Assembly (NCBI RefSeq): GCF_020097815.1
Contig: NZ_CP083663.1
Location: 2,790,001-2,854,000 of the forward strand
Direction: 5' to 3'
DNA: 64,000 nt
Source: Haloprofundus salinisoli
Lineage (GTDB): Archaea; Halobacteriota; Halobacteria; Halobacteriales; Haloferacaceae
Both the position numbers and the translations under genes were made by a program. The notes below the pieces were generated by a model. The model was not told where the DNA came from, ran no database searches, and saw nothing but the letters and a program-made list of their open reading frames with translations. Positions 1-8,159 of the stretch are shown here, piece after piece (positions within the stretch are counted from its first letter, which is position 1; each line of letters starts with the position of its first letter).

Positions 1-762
1 TTCGTCCACTTCGGCCACTCGCCGATGAAGGAGTCGGAGAAGATCATCTACGTCCCCCTCTTCTCGAACGTCGATCCCTTCCCCATCATGGAGGAGTCGC
101 TGGAGGAACTCGACGACCCCGCCGAAAATCCCGATGTCGGCCTCGTCACGACGGCCCAGCACATGAACCTCTTCGAGGACATGTGCGAGTGGCTCGAAGC
201 GCGCGGCTTCGAGGTCCACACCCGACGCGGCGACGACCGACTCACTCACGAAGGCCAAGTCTTGGGCTGCAACTACGCCTCCGCCGACATCGACGCCGAC
301 CAGGTGCTGTACGTCGGCGGCGGGAAGTTCCACCCGCTCGGTCTGGCGATGGAACACCCCGACAAAAACGTCGTCATCGCAGACCCCGTCAACAACGTCG
401 TCACCCTCGCAGATACGGAAAAGTTCCTCAAGCAGCGCTACGGCGCGGTCCACCGCGCGATGGACGCCGACAAGTGGGGCGTCATCTTCTGCACCAAAAT
501 CGGGCAGGGGCGCTGGGAGAAAGCCGAGGAGATCGTCGAGAACAACGACAACGCCTACCTCATCACTATGGACGAGGTGACGCCGGACCGCCTGCGTAAC
601 TTCGACATGGACGCGTTCGTCAACACCGGTTGTCCGCGTATCACCACCGACGACGGCCCGCGCTTCCACAAGCCGATGCTGACGCCCGGCGAGTACGAGA
701 TCGCCGTCGGCAACAAACCGCTCGAAGATCTGGAGTTCGACACGTTCCACGGCACGTGGTGA
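1..762 (+). CDS. dph2: Diphthamide synthase subunit Dph2, 3' part (5' end outside window)
   Basis: The frame is open from base 1 (FVHFGHSPM precedes the first in-window Met), so the gene is cut by the window edge and about 253 C-terminal residues are visible. The family is the radical-SAM-like 2-(3-amino-3-carboxypropyl)histidine synthase, which starts diphthamide formation on elongation factor 2. Visible family marks are the VHFGH segment, LGCNYASA, YVGGGKFHPLG and NTGCPRI. The Cys in LGCNYAS and in NTGCPRI correspond to two of the three Cys that bind the 4Fe-4S cluster; the first is expected upstream of the window. The C-terminal domain looks complete. Assignment rests on motif recall rather than a search. 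Confidence 0.9.
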   Translation, partial: FVHFGHSPMKESEKIIYVPLFSNVDPFPIMEESLEELDDPAENPDVGLVTTAQHMNLFEDMCEWLEARGFEVHTRRGDDRLTHEGQVLGCNYASADIDADQVLYVGGGKFHPLGLAMEHPDKNVVIADPVNNVVTLADTEKFLKQRYGAVHRAMDADKWGVIFCTKIGQGRWEKAEEIVENNDNAYLITMDEVTPDRLRNFDMDAFVNTGCPRITTDDGPRFHKPMLTPGEYEIAVGNKPLEDLEFDTFHGTW

Positions 763-837
763 GGTCGGGTTACCCCTCACTCGGCGTCGGTCTCTGACTC
801 CACAAAACATTTCACACCGTTGTTCTTTCTCTCACGT

Positions 838-1380
838 ATGGTCTCCAGACGAACCCTCCGCATCGCCGGGTCGGCGACGGTCGCGCTCGCCGCGCTGACC
901 GGCGTCGTCGCCGCACAGCAACCGCCCTCGACACCGAGTACTCCACAGATATCGCCCGTCGTGGGCTTCGTTGTCTCGCTCGCGATTAACCTCGTCATCG
1001 GCGGTATCGTCGTCGCCGTCGCGCCGAACTACCTCCGGCGGACCACCGCCCGCGTCCGAAATAACCCCGTCTCGGCGTTTCTCTGGGGTCTTCTCACCGT
1101 TGTTGGGTTGGTAGTTGCCTCTATCCTCCTCATCACGCTCATCGTGACGATTCCGGCGCTTCTCGTCCTCGGTCTCGTCGGAAACGCCATCGTGGCCGTC
1201 GTGGTCGGTATGGCCGTCACGAGAAGCGCGAGCGGCGACAACCTGTTCGTACCGCTCGTCGTCGGCGTCCTCATCGTCTCGCTTATCGCCCAGATTCCCA
1301 TCCTCGGCGGCGTGGTGAACTTCATCCTTGGGATGATGGGCGTGGGCGCGATAGTGAACGAGTTCCGCGAAGGTCGCTGA
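838..1380 (+). CDS. Multi-spanning membrane protein, haloarchaeal, unknown function
   Basis: A 180-residue protein with an N-terminal segment resembling a signal (SRRTLRIAGSATVALAALTGVVAAQ), then about four hydrophobic stretches (roughly residues 40-58, 78-98, 100-125 and 135-165) separated by short basic or Gly-rich turns. I chose ATG 838 because it directly precedes SRR and follows an AT-rich stretch; an in-frame ATG at 820 would add six residues. The Ala-Gln after the first hydrophobic run would fit signal peptidase cleavage. I do not recognise a function. It stands alone between dph2 and a gene pair on the other strand. Confidence 0.7.
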   Translation: MVSRRTLRIAGSATVALAALTGVVAAQQPPSTPSTPQISPVVGFVVSLAINLVIGGIVVAVAPNYLRRTTARVRNNPVSAFLWGLLTVVGLVVASILLITLIVTIPALLVLGLVGNAIVAVVVGMAVTRSASGDNLFVPLVVGVLIVSLIAQIPILGGVVNFILGMMGVGAIVNEFREGR

Positions 1381-1555
1381 ACTCGCTTTCGGGTTCTCGT
1401 TTTCCCCTTGATTCGGTAGTACTCGCCTTCGTACTCGATAGTGTAACGGCTCTTTCGCGCGAAACAGCGGCCGCATAAATGTCTCGTGGTCGACTACTGT
1501 TCGACTCCAAAATCGTCTGCGGACGCGGTGTTCGAGACCGTTCTCCGCCCCCTGT

Positions 1556-1705
1556 TCAGTCCGTCTTCACGAACTCGACGAGGTGAACCATCGGATCGTC
1601 GCCGCAGTTCGTCTGGTAACTCTCGATTACGTCGTACACCTCGTCGGTGTTCCCTGCGACCGTCTTCTCGAACGAACAACCAGTGCAGGTCAGTTCGTAC
1701 GACAT
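1556..1705 (-). CDS. 49-residue Cys-containing small protein
   Basis: This short reading frame begins MSYELTCTGCSFEK and ends LVEFVKTD. Its ATG overlaps the TGA of the upstream HalOD1 gene (TGATG), which strongly suggests translational coupling in one operon. It carries a CTGC pair near the N-terminus and one Cys near residue 34, so a small metal-binding fold is possible. Many haloarchaeal microproteins have CxxC pairs, and some affect growth or biofilm phenotypes. Which applies here is unknown. Reading-frame support is the operon overlap and the acidic composition. Confidence 0.65.
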   Translation of the reverse strand: MSYELTCTGCSFEKTVAGNTDEVYDVIESYQTNCGDDPMVHLVEFVKTD

Positions 1706-1989
1706 CAGCTCGGCGACGGGTACTCTGTCTCCTGTCGGGTCGGGTGTTGAGAGACCTGTACCGAGTCACCGTCGACGGTCACCTCGTAGCCGTGGTAGGT
1801 GAACGTGTGAGACGTCGACGGTTCGCGGGTGCGTTCGGATTCCAACCCGAATAGCGATTGGCGCAGCTCCGACCCGAGCGCGTGATACAGCGGGGAGAGC
1901 TCCAGTGGGTCGACGTTCTCGCGGTCGGCGACTGCCGTGACTATCTGCTCGCAAATACTCTCGGAACGGTGTTCGGCAGAGATGCTCAC
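1705..1989 (-). CDS. HalOD1 output-domain protein
   Basis: 94 residues. The N-terminal half (SICEQIVTAVADRENVDPLELSPLYHALGSELRQSLF) and the closing FTYHGYEVTVDGDSVQVS pattern match the haloarchaeal output domain 1 (HalOD1), a small domain usually found alone or fused to signalling receivers in haloarchaea, presumed to act as a signal output. Here it is a stand-alone copy. It is co-oriented and overlapping with the 49-residue Cys protein downstream. An AT-rich stretch around 2000-2030 upstream could hold the promoter. Confidence 0.85.
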   Translation of the reverse strand: MSISAEHRSESICEQIVTAVADRENVDPLELSPLYHALGSELRQSLFGLESERTREPSTSHTFTYHGYEVTVDGDSVQVSQHPTRQETEYPSPS

Positions 1990-2184
1990 GAGAGTAATAC
2001 AGCCTTCAGTTCAGTATATAGTTTATCGATGGGAACGTTTAGACTCTGTCGCAAGAAACCGATACGCGCACGTTTCTGGCGTTTCGAGCGAATCTGTCGA
2101 CGACCCCTGTCTCGCCGATAGATACTGACCCGTCCTCTTCGGTCCCCCGCCGCCGAACCCGGCCCTCCGAACTGGTGTCCGAAC

Positions 2185-2643
2185 TCAGTCGAAAAGCGTC
2201 GATGGACGTGATTGCTCGCTTCGGATGAGTATCTCGTCGTTGACGACGAGATCGTAGCTGTCGATGGTCTCCGCGATACGGGTGATGTCCTGGTTCGACG
2301 CGCCGACGACCTGCACGTGGATGTTGCCTTCGCCGGTCATCATCTCGAGGACGTTCACCACGCCGTTGATTTCGAGTATCTTCTCTATGAGCGCACTCCG
2401 ATTGGCGATGGGTGCGGTACAGATGAACAGGACTCGAAGCGGTTGCCCGGCCAACTCGTAGTCGATTTCGGTACGGTATCCTTTGATGACCTCACCTTCC
2501 TCCAGGCGCTTGATCCGCTTTCCGACCGTGCTCGCGGAAACGCCGACGCGGTCGCTGATGGCGGCGTTCGTGTTGTTTCGCGCGTCTTCTTGCAAGGCGT
2601 GGAGAATTTCGTGGTCTATCGTATCGAGCTCGTCCTCGGTCAC
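2185..2643 (-). CDS. Lrp/AsnC family transcriptional regulator
   Basis: 152 residues. The N-terminal winged helix-turn-helix (LDTIDHEILHALQEDARNN, then ISDRVGVSASTVGKRIKRLEEGEVIKGYRTEIDY) is the canonical AsnC/Lrp DNA-binding domain. The C-terminal half (roughly residues 68-145) has the alpha-beta pattern of the RAM ligand-binding and oligomerisation domain, including GVVNVLEMMTGEGNIHVQVVG. Such proteins often sense amino acids and regulate nearby metabolic genes. It lies divergent from hyuA (start 2888), so control of that pair is plausible but not shown. Confidence 0.93.
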   Translation of the reverse strand: MTEDELDTIDHEILHALQEDARNNTNAAISDRVGVSASTVGKRIKRLEEGEVIKGYRTEIDYELAGQPLRVLFICTAPIANRSALIEKILEINGVVNVLEMMTGEGNIHVQVVGASNQDITRIAETIDSYDLVVNDEILIRSEQSRPSTLFD

Positions 2644-2887
2644 ACCGAAAGACGCTCGACGAACGATAAAAAAGGTGTTTACTGGTCATAACAAGCCAGA
2701 TATTCTGTGATTACGGGGTGACCGCCGACCGTCGGACTCGTCGGCTCCGACTCCACCCCCGCTGGCGTACCACGTCCCGACGCAGCGCGGACGAGCAACG
2801 CGAACGGAATACTACTTGGCTCCGTGGACGCACATCTCTGGCATGCTGTTCGATTACCGAGTCCGTCCCTACAGGGAGGTACGCTGA

Positions 2888-4906
2888 GTGGCCTCACACA
2901 TCGGCGTCGACGTGGGCGGCACGTTCACCGACGTCGTCCTCCTGACCGACGACGGCTCGCTCGTCACCGCGAAAGTCCCGAGCACCGACGACCAGAGCGT
3001 CGGCGTGATGGCGGGCATCGAGAAAGCCTGTACCGAGGCCGATATCGACCCCGCCGACCTCGGGGCGTTCTCGCACGCGATGACCGTCTCGGTCAACGCG
3101 CTGCTCGAATCCGACGGCGCGAAGACGGCGCTCGTCACCACCGAGGGCTTCCGCGACGTGCTCGAAATCAGACGGCAAAATCGACCGAACCTCTACGATT
3201 TGGACGCCGAACTCCCGGAACCGCTCGTCCCCCGCCGCCGCCGCTTCGAGGTCGACGAGCGCGCGACCACCGAGGGAATCGAACGCGCCGTCGACGCCGA
3301 TGCGGTTCGGAGACTCGCCCGGGACATCGACGCCACGGGTGCCGAAAGCGTCGCCGTCTCGTTGCTCCACGCCTACGCGCACCCCGAGAACGAACAGCGG
3401 GTCACAGAGGTACTCCGCGAGGAACTCGACGTGCCCGTCTCCGCCTCTCACGAGGTGCTCGCGGAGTTCCGCGAGTACGAGCGGACGTCGACGACTGCCG
3501 TCGACGCCTACGTCACGCCGGCTATCGACGCCTACGTCGGCCACCTCGAAGCGCGGGCGAGCGACGCCGGCGTCCCCTCGCCGCGAATCATGCAGTCGAA
3601 CGGCGGTATCGCGTCGGCCGCGACGGTGAGAGAACACGCCGTCACGACGGCGCTTTCCGGACCCGCCGCGGGCGTCGTCGGCGCGGGGGCGACCGTCGAA
3701 GCCTCGGAATCGCTCCGCGGTCTCGTCACCTTCGATATGGGCGGCACCTCCAGCGACGTGAGCCTCGTCCGAGACGGCGAAGTCGAACGAACCACCGACG
3801 CCGAGATAAGCGGCCACCCCATCCGCGTACCGATGGTCGACGTTCACACCGTCGGCGCGGGCGGCGGGAGCGTCGCGTGGGTCGACGCCGGCGGCGCGCT
3901 CCGCGTCGGTCCCGAGTCGGCGGGCGCGAACCCCGGCCCGGCGTCGTACGGTCGCGGCGGCGAGAGACCGACCGTCACCGACGCGAACGTCGTTCTCGGC
4001 TACATCGGCGCGGACACCGCCCTCGGCGGCGAACTCTCGCTCGACGTCGAGGCCGCCCGCGAGGCGCTCTCTCGGCTCGCCGACGACGCCGACCTCGACG
4101 ACGCGCTCGCGGCCGCACAGGGCGTCTACCGCGTCGCCAACGCGAACATGACGCGCGCCACCCGAACGATCACCGTCGAGCGCGGCCACGACCCCAGACA
4201 GTTCGTGCTCGTCGCCTTCGGCGGTGCGGGGCCGATGCACGCCGCCGCGCTCGCCGACGAGTTGGGCGTCGAGACGGTCGTCGTCCCGCGCGCCTGCGGC
4301 GTGCTCTCGGCGTACGGCCTCCTCGCCGCGGACGAGAAACACGACTCGGTCCGGACCGTTCGAACACCGCTCGACGACGTCGACCTCGACAGCGTCGAAT
4401 CGGCGTACGACGACCTCCGCGCCGACGTGCTTGCGGACGTGTCCACTCCCGACGACGCGACCATCGACCGCGTTGCCGACCTCCGCTACGTCGGCCAGAG
4501 CTTCGAACTCTCCGTCCCCGTCGGCGACGAGTTCGACGCCGAGGCGGTCGCCGACCGCTTCACCGCGGCCCACGAGGAAGCCTACGGCTACGCCCTGGAC
4601 GACCCCGTCGAACTCGTCAACCTCCGACTGACGGCGACGGTCGAGCGCGACCCGCTCGCCATCGGATACGAGGGCGCGGGCGACCCCGTACGCGGGTCCC
4701 GAGAGGCGTTCTTCGGCTTCGGCGGCGACGGCGAGTTCCGCGAGGCGACCGTCTACGACCGCGAGGCGTTCGCGCTGGGGGCGACGTTCGAGGGGCCGGC
4801 GGTTCTCGAACAGGACGAGAGCACCACCGTCGTCCCGCCCGAGTGGTCGGGAGAGGTCGACGCCGACGGCACCGTCGTCCTCACGACGGGAGGTGAAAGC
4901 CGGTGA
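2888..4906 (+). CDS. hyuA: Hydantoinase/oxoprolinase subunit A (HyuA-type ATPase)
   Basis: 672 residues, close to the usual length of the HyuA subunit. The N-terminus (HIGVDVGGTFTDVVL) is the phosphate-binding start of the hydantoinase A domain, and GPAAGVVGAG and DMGGTSSDVSLV are further nucleotide-site motifs. The family couples ATP hydrolysis to opening of cyclic amides or related carboxylations (N-methylhydantoin, 5-oxoproline, acetophenone), together with subunit B. The start is GTG at 2888, directly before ASHIGVDVGG. The stop overlaps the GTG of hyuB by 4 nt, so the two are co-translated. The exact substrate cannot be read from sequence. Confidence 0.92.
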   Translation: MASHIGVDVGGTFTDVVLLTDDGSLVTAKVPSTDDQSVGVMAGIEKACTEADIDPADLGAFSHAMTVSVNALLESDGAKTALVTTEGFRDVLEIRRQNRPNLYDLDAELPEPLVPRRRRFEVDERATTEGIERAVDADAVRRLARDIDATGAESVAVSLLHAYAHPENEQRVTEVLREELDVPVSASHEVLAEFREYERTSTTAVDAYVTPAIDAYVGHLEARASDAGVPSPRIMQSNGGIASAATVREHAVTTALSGPAAGVVGAGATVEASESLRGLVTFDMGGTSSDVSLVRDGEVERTTDAEISGHPIRVPMVDVHTVGAGGGSVAWVDAGGALRVGPESAGANPGPASYGRGGERPTVTDANVVLGYIGADTALGGELSLDVEAAREALSRLADDADLDDALAAAQGVYRVANANMTRATRTITVERGHDPRQFVLVAFGGAGPMHAAALADELGVETVVVPRACGVLSAYGLLAADEKHDSVRTVRTPLDDVDLDSVESAYDDLRADVLADVSTPDDATIDRVADLRYVGQSFELSVPVGDEFDAEAVADRFTAAHEEAYGYALDDPVELVNLRLTATVERDPLAIGYEGAGDPVRGSREAFFGFGGDGEFREATVYDREAFALGATFEGPAVLEQDESTTVVPPEWSGEVDADGTVVLTTGGESR

Positions 4907-6513
4907 GCGCTCCCGAGGCCGAAATCGACGCGGTGACGCTCGAAATCGTCCGCAACCAGTTGGAGGGCGTCGCCGAGGAGATGGGACAAGTGCTCATCAC
5001 GTCGTCGTACTCGCCGAACATCAAGGAGCGGCGCGACTGTTCGACGGCGCTGTTCGACGCCGGGGGTCGACTCGTCGCGCAGGCCGAGCACATCCCGGTC
5101 CACCTCGGCGCGATGCCCGCCTCCGTCGCGGCCATCCTTGACCGAAATCCGAAACCGGGCGACGTCTTCGTCCTCAACGACCCGTTCGAGGGCGGCACGC
5201 ACCTGCCGGACGTGACGATGGTCTCGCCCGTCGCCGTCGACGGCGAGATTCTCGGCTACGCGGTCTCCCGCGCCCACCACGCCGACGTGGGCGGGATGAC
5301 GCCCGGGAGCATGCCCGCCGGGGCGCGCGAAATCTTCCAGGAGGGCCTCCGCTTGCCGCCCGTCCGACTCGTCTCCGAGGGAGAGGTCGTCGACGACGTG
5401 ATGGACCTCCTGCTGGCGAACGTCCGCAGTCCGAGCGAGCGCCGCGCCGACTTCCGCGCGCAGATCGCGGCCAACGACCGCGCGCAGTCCCGGATGTCGG
5501 ACCTCGTCGACGAACACGGCCGCGAGCGACTCCTCGCCGCCTTCGACGCGGTCATCGACTACTCGCGGCAGCGCATCACCGCCGAACTGGCCGACCTCCC
5601 CGACGGCATCTACCGCGCGACCGACGCGATGGAGGGCGACGGAATCACAGACGACGACGTCCCCATCGAGGTCGAAGTCGAAATCAGCGGTAGCGAGGTT
5701 CGCATCGACTTCTCGGGCACCGCCGACCAGGTCGCGGGCAACGTGAACGCGCCCTTAGCGGTCGCCAAGAGCGCCGTCTACTTCGTCGTCCGCGCGGTGA
5801 CCGACCCCGACATCCCGCCGAACCAGGGCTGCTACGACCCCATCTCGGTCTCCGCGCCCGAGGGGTCGCTGCTGAACCCCGTACCGCCGGCGGCCGTCGT
5901 CGGCGGCAACGTCGAGACGAGCCAGCGCGTCACCGACGTGGTGTTCGCCGCGCTCGCCGACGCCGCCCCCGACCGCGTCCCCGCGCAGGGACAAGGGACG
6001 ATGAACAACCTCATCCTCGGCAACCGCGAGGCCGGCGGGTTCACCTACTACGAGACCATCGCGGGCGGGTTCGGCGCGCGGCCGACGAAGGACGGGATGG
6101 ACGGCGTCCAGGTCGGGATGACGAACACGCTGAACACGCCCGTCGAGGCGATGGAGGCCGAGTACCCCCTGCGCGTCGAGCGCTACGCGCTCCGCCCCGA
6201 CAGCGGCGGCGACGGCGAGTTTCGCGGCGGTCTCGGTATCGAACGCGCCGTCACCGTCGGCGTCGACGCCACCGTCTCGCTGCTTACCGAACGCCGGCGC
6301 ACCGCTCCCGCGGGCGTCGCCGGCGGCCAACCAGGTGCAGTCGGCGAGAACCTCGTCGGCGACGACCTCGTACCGGCGAAGACCACTCGGGAGATTCCGG
6401 CGGGGACGACGGTCACCGTGCGGACGCCCGGTGGCGGCGGCTACGGTGATCCCGAGGACCGTGACCCGGCGGCGCGAGAGCGCGACCGAGCCGACGGAAA
6501 AACGAGCGAGTAG
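4903..6513 (+). CDS. hyuB: Hydantoinase/oxoprolinase subunit B (HyuB-type)
   Basis: 536 residues with the hydantoinase B signature: VTLEIVRNQLEGVAEEMGQVLITSSYSPNIKERRDCSTALFD at the N-terminus, FVLNDPFEGGTHLPDVTMV near residue 90, AHHADVGGMTPGSMP near residue 125, and the Gly-rich end VRTPGGGGYGDPEDRD. It forms the catalytic partner of HyuA. The GTG start overlaps the hyuA stop. Together the pair suggests ATP-dependent ring opening of a hydantoin-like or oxoproline-like compound in the cytoplasm. No transporter or racemase lies alongside, so a catabolic route cannot be rebuilt from this window. Confidence 0.93.
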   Translation: MSAPEAEIDAVTLEIVRNQLEGVAEEMGQVLITSSYSPNIKERRDCSTALFDAGGRLVAQAEHIPVHLGAMPASVAAILDRNPKPGDVFVLNDPFEGGTHLPDVTMVSPVAVDGEILGYAVSRAHHADVGGMTPGSMPAGAREIFQEGLRLPPVRLVSEGEVVDDVMDLLLANVRSPSERRADFRAQIAANDRAQSRMSDLVDEHGRERLLAAFDAVIDYSRQRITAELADLPDGIYRATDAMEGDGITDDDVPIEVEVEISGSEVRIDFSGTADQVAGNVNAPLAVAKSAVYFVVRAVTDPDIPPNQGCYDPISVSAPEGSLLNPVPPAAVVGGNVETSQRVTDVVFAALADAAPDRVPAQGQGTMNNLILGNREAGGFTYYETIAGGFGARPTKDGMDGVQVGMTNTLNTPVEAMEAEYPLRVERYALRPDSGGDGEFRGGLGIERAVTVGVDATVSLLTERRRTAPAGVAGGQPGAVGENLVGDDLVPAKTTREIPAGTTVTVRTPGGGGYGDPEDRDPAARERDRADGKTSE

Positions 6514-6543
6514 TTTACGGGCGGCTGTCCGCCCGCGTTCGGT

Positions 6544-6678
6544 TCACTGGATGTGTTCGTCCTCGAACTCCGACTGGTGTTCGACGCTGCAGAAGTAGTA
6601 CGTCTCGCCCTGGTAGTGACCCTGCGTGGGCGGATTGTTCTCGTCAACCAGCGACTCGCAGATTGGACACATCGCCAT
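6544..6678 (-). CDS. 44-residue zinc-finger-like protein (TRASH/YHS-like)
   Basis: Short reading frame MAMCPICESLVDENNPP...YYFCSVEHQSEFEDEHIQ. The arrangement Cys-x2-Cys, then FCSxEHQ, then F..H resembles the YHS/TRASH-type metal-binding fold (metal-sensing or trafficking, roughly 40 residues). It lies convergent with hyuB and divergent from the small membrane protein at 6772. No search was possible; the call rests on the Cys/His pattern and the clean acidic frame. Confidence 0.7.
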   Translation of the reverse strand: MAMCPICESLVDENNPPTQGHYQGETYYFCSVEHQSEFEDEHIQ

Positions 6679-6771
6679 GGTTCGTTCGAACCGTCTGTCG
6701 CCACGCCCCTCGTTTGTCCGCTTGTATTTCCCACGTCAGGAGTCATCCGGTCGCGCCCCCGACGTTCGAAC

Positions 6772-6987
6772 ATGTCTCGCGCACCGCCGGACAGCGACCA
6801 GCCGAGCGACGAGAACGACCAGATTTCCCGACAGCGAAACTTCACCCCGGACGCCGAGATGGGGCTCATCGGGGGCATCATCGGTGCGTTCATCGCCGTG
6901 TTGACGTTCCCGTTGCTGCCGTTCTACCTGCTGTTTAGAGTCGTCGACTCGCTTCTCGGCGGCGACGAGACGAACCGGCCCGACTGA
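6772..6987 (+). CDS. 71-residue membrane-anchored small protein
   Basis: MSRAPPDSDQPSDEND is an acidic, polar N-terminus followed by NFTPDAEMGLIGGIIGAFIAVLTFPLLPFYLLFRVVDSLLGG, one long or two short hydrophobic helices. The ATG at 6772 follows a Cys-coding triplet in a longer open frame; I chose it because upstream codons look non-coding (Arg/Pro-rich). It resembles a widespread family of short haloarchaeal membrane proteins with a conserved PDAEM segment before the helix. Function unknown. Confidence 0.65.
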   Translation: MSRAPPDSDQPSDENDQISRQRNFTPDAEMGLIGGIIGAFIAVLTFPLLPFYLLFRVVDSLLGGDETNRPD

Positions 6988-6999
6988 CTCCGGCCCCAC

Positions 7000-7054
7000 T
7001 CAGACGTCCGGCGTCTCCATCACGTCGGGGACGCCCTGGATTGGATAGGCGACC
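7000..7054 (-). pseudogene. 3' remnant of an SDR dehydrogenase gene
   Basis: On the minus strand this stretch reads ...PIQGVPDVMETPDV and a stop. The intact SDR gene at 8160-8933 ends ARGVPDVMETPDI and a stop. Over 35 bp (7001-7035 against 8161-8195) the two DNA segments differ at two positions, then diverge abruptly. No upstream part of an SDR frame is found here. I infer that a paralogous or duplicated SDR gene was lost or replaced by the lipoprotein gene, leaving its last codons. Confidence 0.6.
7001..7035. repeat. 35-bp direct repeat, copy 1 (partner 8161-8195)
   Basis: Near-identical direct repeat flanking the lipoprotein gene at 7068-8132; the partner is the end of the SDR gene. Two mismatches in 35 positions. 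It could mark the recombination or duplication event that put the lipoprotein here. Confidence 0.8.
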
Positions 7055-7067
7055 GACGTGCCCCCTG

Positions 7068-8132
7068 CTACTCCGGGCTTTCGTCCGACGTTGTCTTTTC
7101 GGAGTCGCTCTCGACAGACACCCGGAACCGCTCGCCGCCGTAGACGACGACGAACGAATCGTTCACACCGAACGGTGGGACCGTTCCCTCGCGCTGTCGG
7201 AATCGAACCTGTCGGACACCGTCGTCGAAAAACGGGAGCGTGTTCCGGAGGCGATAGTCTCGAACGGCTTGCTCGGGAATCAGCGTCCGGTCGGGGTCGG
7301 CGTCGGTTCGCGTCACGACCAGCGTCGCCATCTCGCCGTCTCCGTCGTCGTATCCGGACCGGACCGTGACCGTATCGCCCTCACGAGCCCACGTTTCGAT
7401 CTTCGCCGGTTCGAGAACGAGCGGGTCGCCCGCGAGTTCGAACCGGGCGACGAGGGCGATTCGCCGCCCGGAGTCACCGGCGAACCAGCCGTCGGTGAGG
7501 AAAGCGTACTCGCCGCCGCCAAACCCGCCGAGCGTTCCTCCCTTAGTTCCGCCACCCGAACAACAGCGGGCCATCCCGGGGTTCGGTAGGTCCCTTTCCA
7601 GTGTCACCGACCACGAGTGGGAGTCGCCCGGGCGCATCATCATCAGTGGTTGGGGCCACCCGCGTGGAGCGACGTGAAACCACTCGCCGTTGACCCGCTT
7701 CCACATTCGCCACGCGTAGAAGTTGATGTCGAACCGGGCCGCCGAACGGTTCCGGAGTGTGAACTTGAACGTTGCTTCCGGGAGCGACCCACTTGTCGTC
7801 GACGCCGAGAACGGGAGCGGCGCGTCGTTAAGGTCCGTCTCGCCTGCGCAGACGACGCGGTCGGCGTTCTCCGGTGCCGGACAGTCCGAATCGGTGGGGG
7901 CGATACCGACGTTCTCGGGTGGGTCGGCGGCGGTGGTAGTGGGTCGGTCCGTCTTGGTCGAAGATTCGGTCGTTGGCGACGGCAACGATGTGGACTGTGT
8001 TCGACGAGTCGTTCGGGTCGTCTGTGACCTTCCGGAGTCGCCGCCGCTGATACAGCCGGCGACGCTGAGGGAACCGAGCGACGCGAGGAGGGCTCTGCGT
8101 TGCACGCCGGTGGTTCGTCGGCCGGGTGACAA
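7068..8132 (-). CDS. Secreted Tat lipoprotein, unknown function
   Basis: 354 residues. The N-terminus has a twin arginine (QRRALLASLGSLSVAGC) with lipobox Cys27, followed by a Ser/Thr/Pro-rich tether (about residues 35-70) typical of haloarchaeal cell-surface lipoproteins. The middle (FKFTLRNRSAARFDINFYAWRMWKRVNGEWFHVAPRGW and SHSWSVTLERD) looks like an immunoglobulin-like beta domain. The CCSGGG segment near residue 190 is notable. It is expected on the outer face of the membrane. It is bracketed by an SDR remnant and the intact SDR gene, suggesting insertion or rearrangement at this spot. Confidence 0.8.
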   Translation of the reverse strand: MSPGRRTTGVQRRALLASLGSLSVAGCISGGDSGRSQTTRTTRRTQSTSLPSPTTESSTKTDRPTTTAADPPENVGIAPTDSDCPAPENADRVVCAGETDLNDAPLPFSASTTSGSLPEATFKFTLRNRSAARFDINFYAWRMWKRVNGEWFHVAPRGWPQPLMMMRPGDSHSWSVTLERDLPNPGMARCCSGGGTKGGTLGGFGGGEYAFLTDGWFAGDSGRRIALVARFELAGDPLVLEPAKIETWAREGDTVTVRSGYDDGDGEMATLVVTRTDADPDRTLIPEQAVRDYRLRNTLPFFDDGVRQVRFRQREGTVPPFGVNDSFVVVYGGERFRVSVESDSEKTTSDESPE

Positions 8133-8159
8133 ATACTTCGTGGTTGGTACGGTCCTCGG

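Noticed and set aside
2824-4896. Very long Arg-rich frame overlapping hyuA
   Set aside because: Out-of-frame shadow of hyuA: Arg/Gly/Pro-rich composition unlike acidic haloarchaeal proteins and no motifs.
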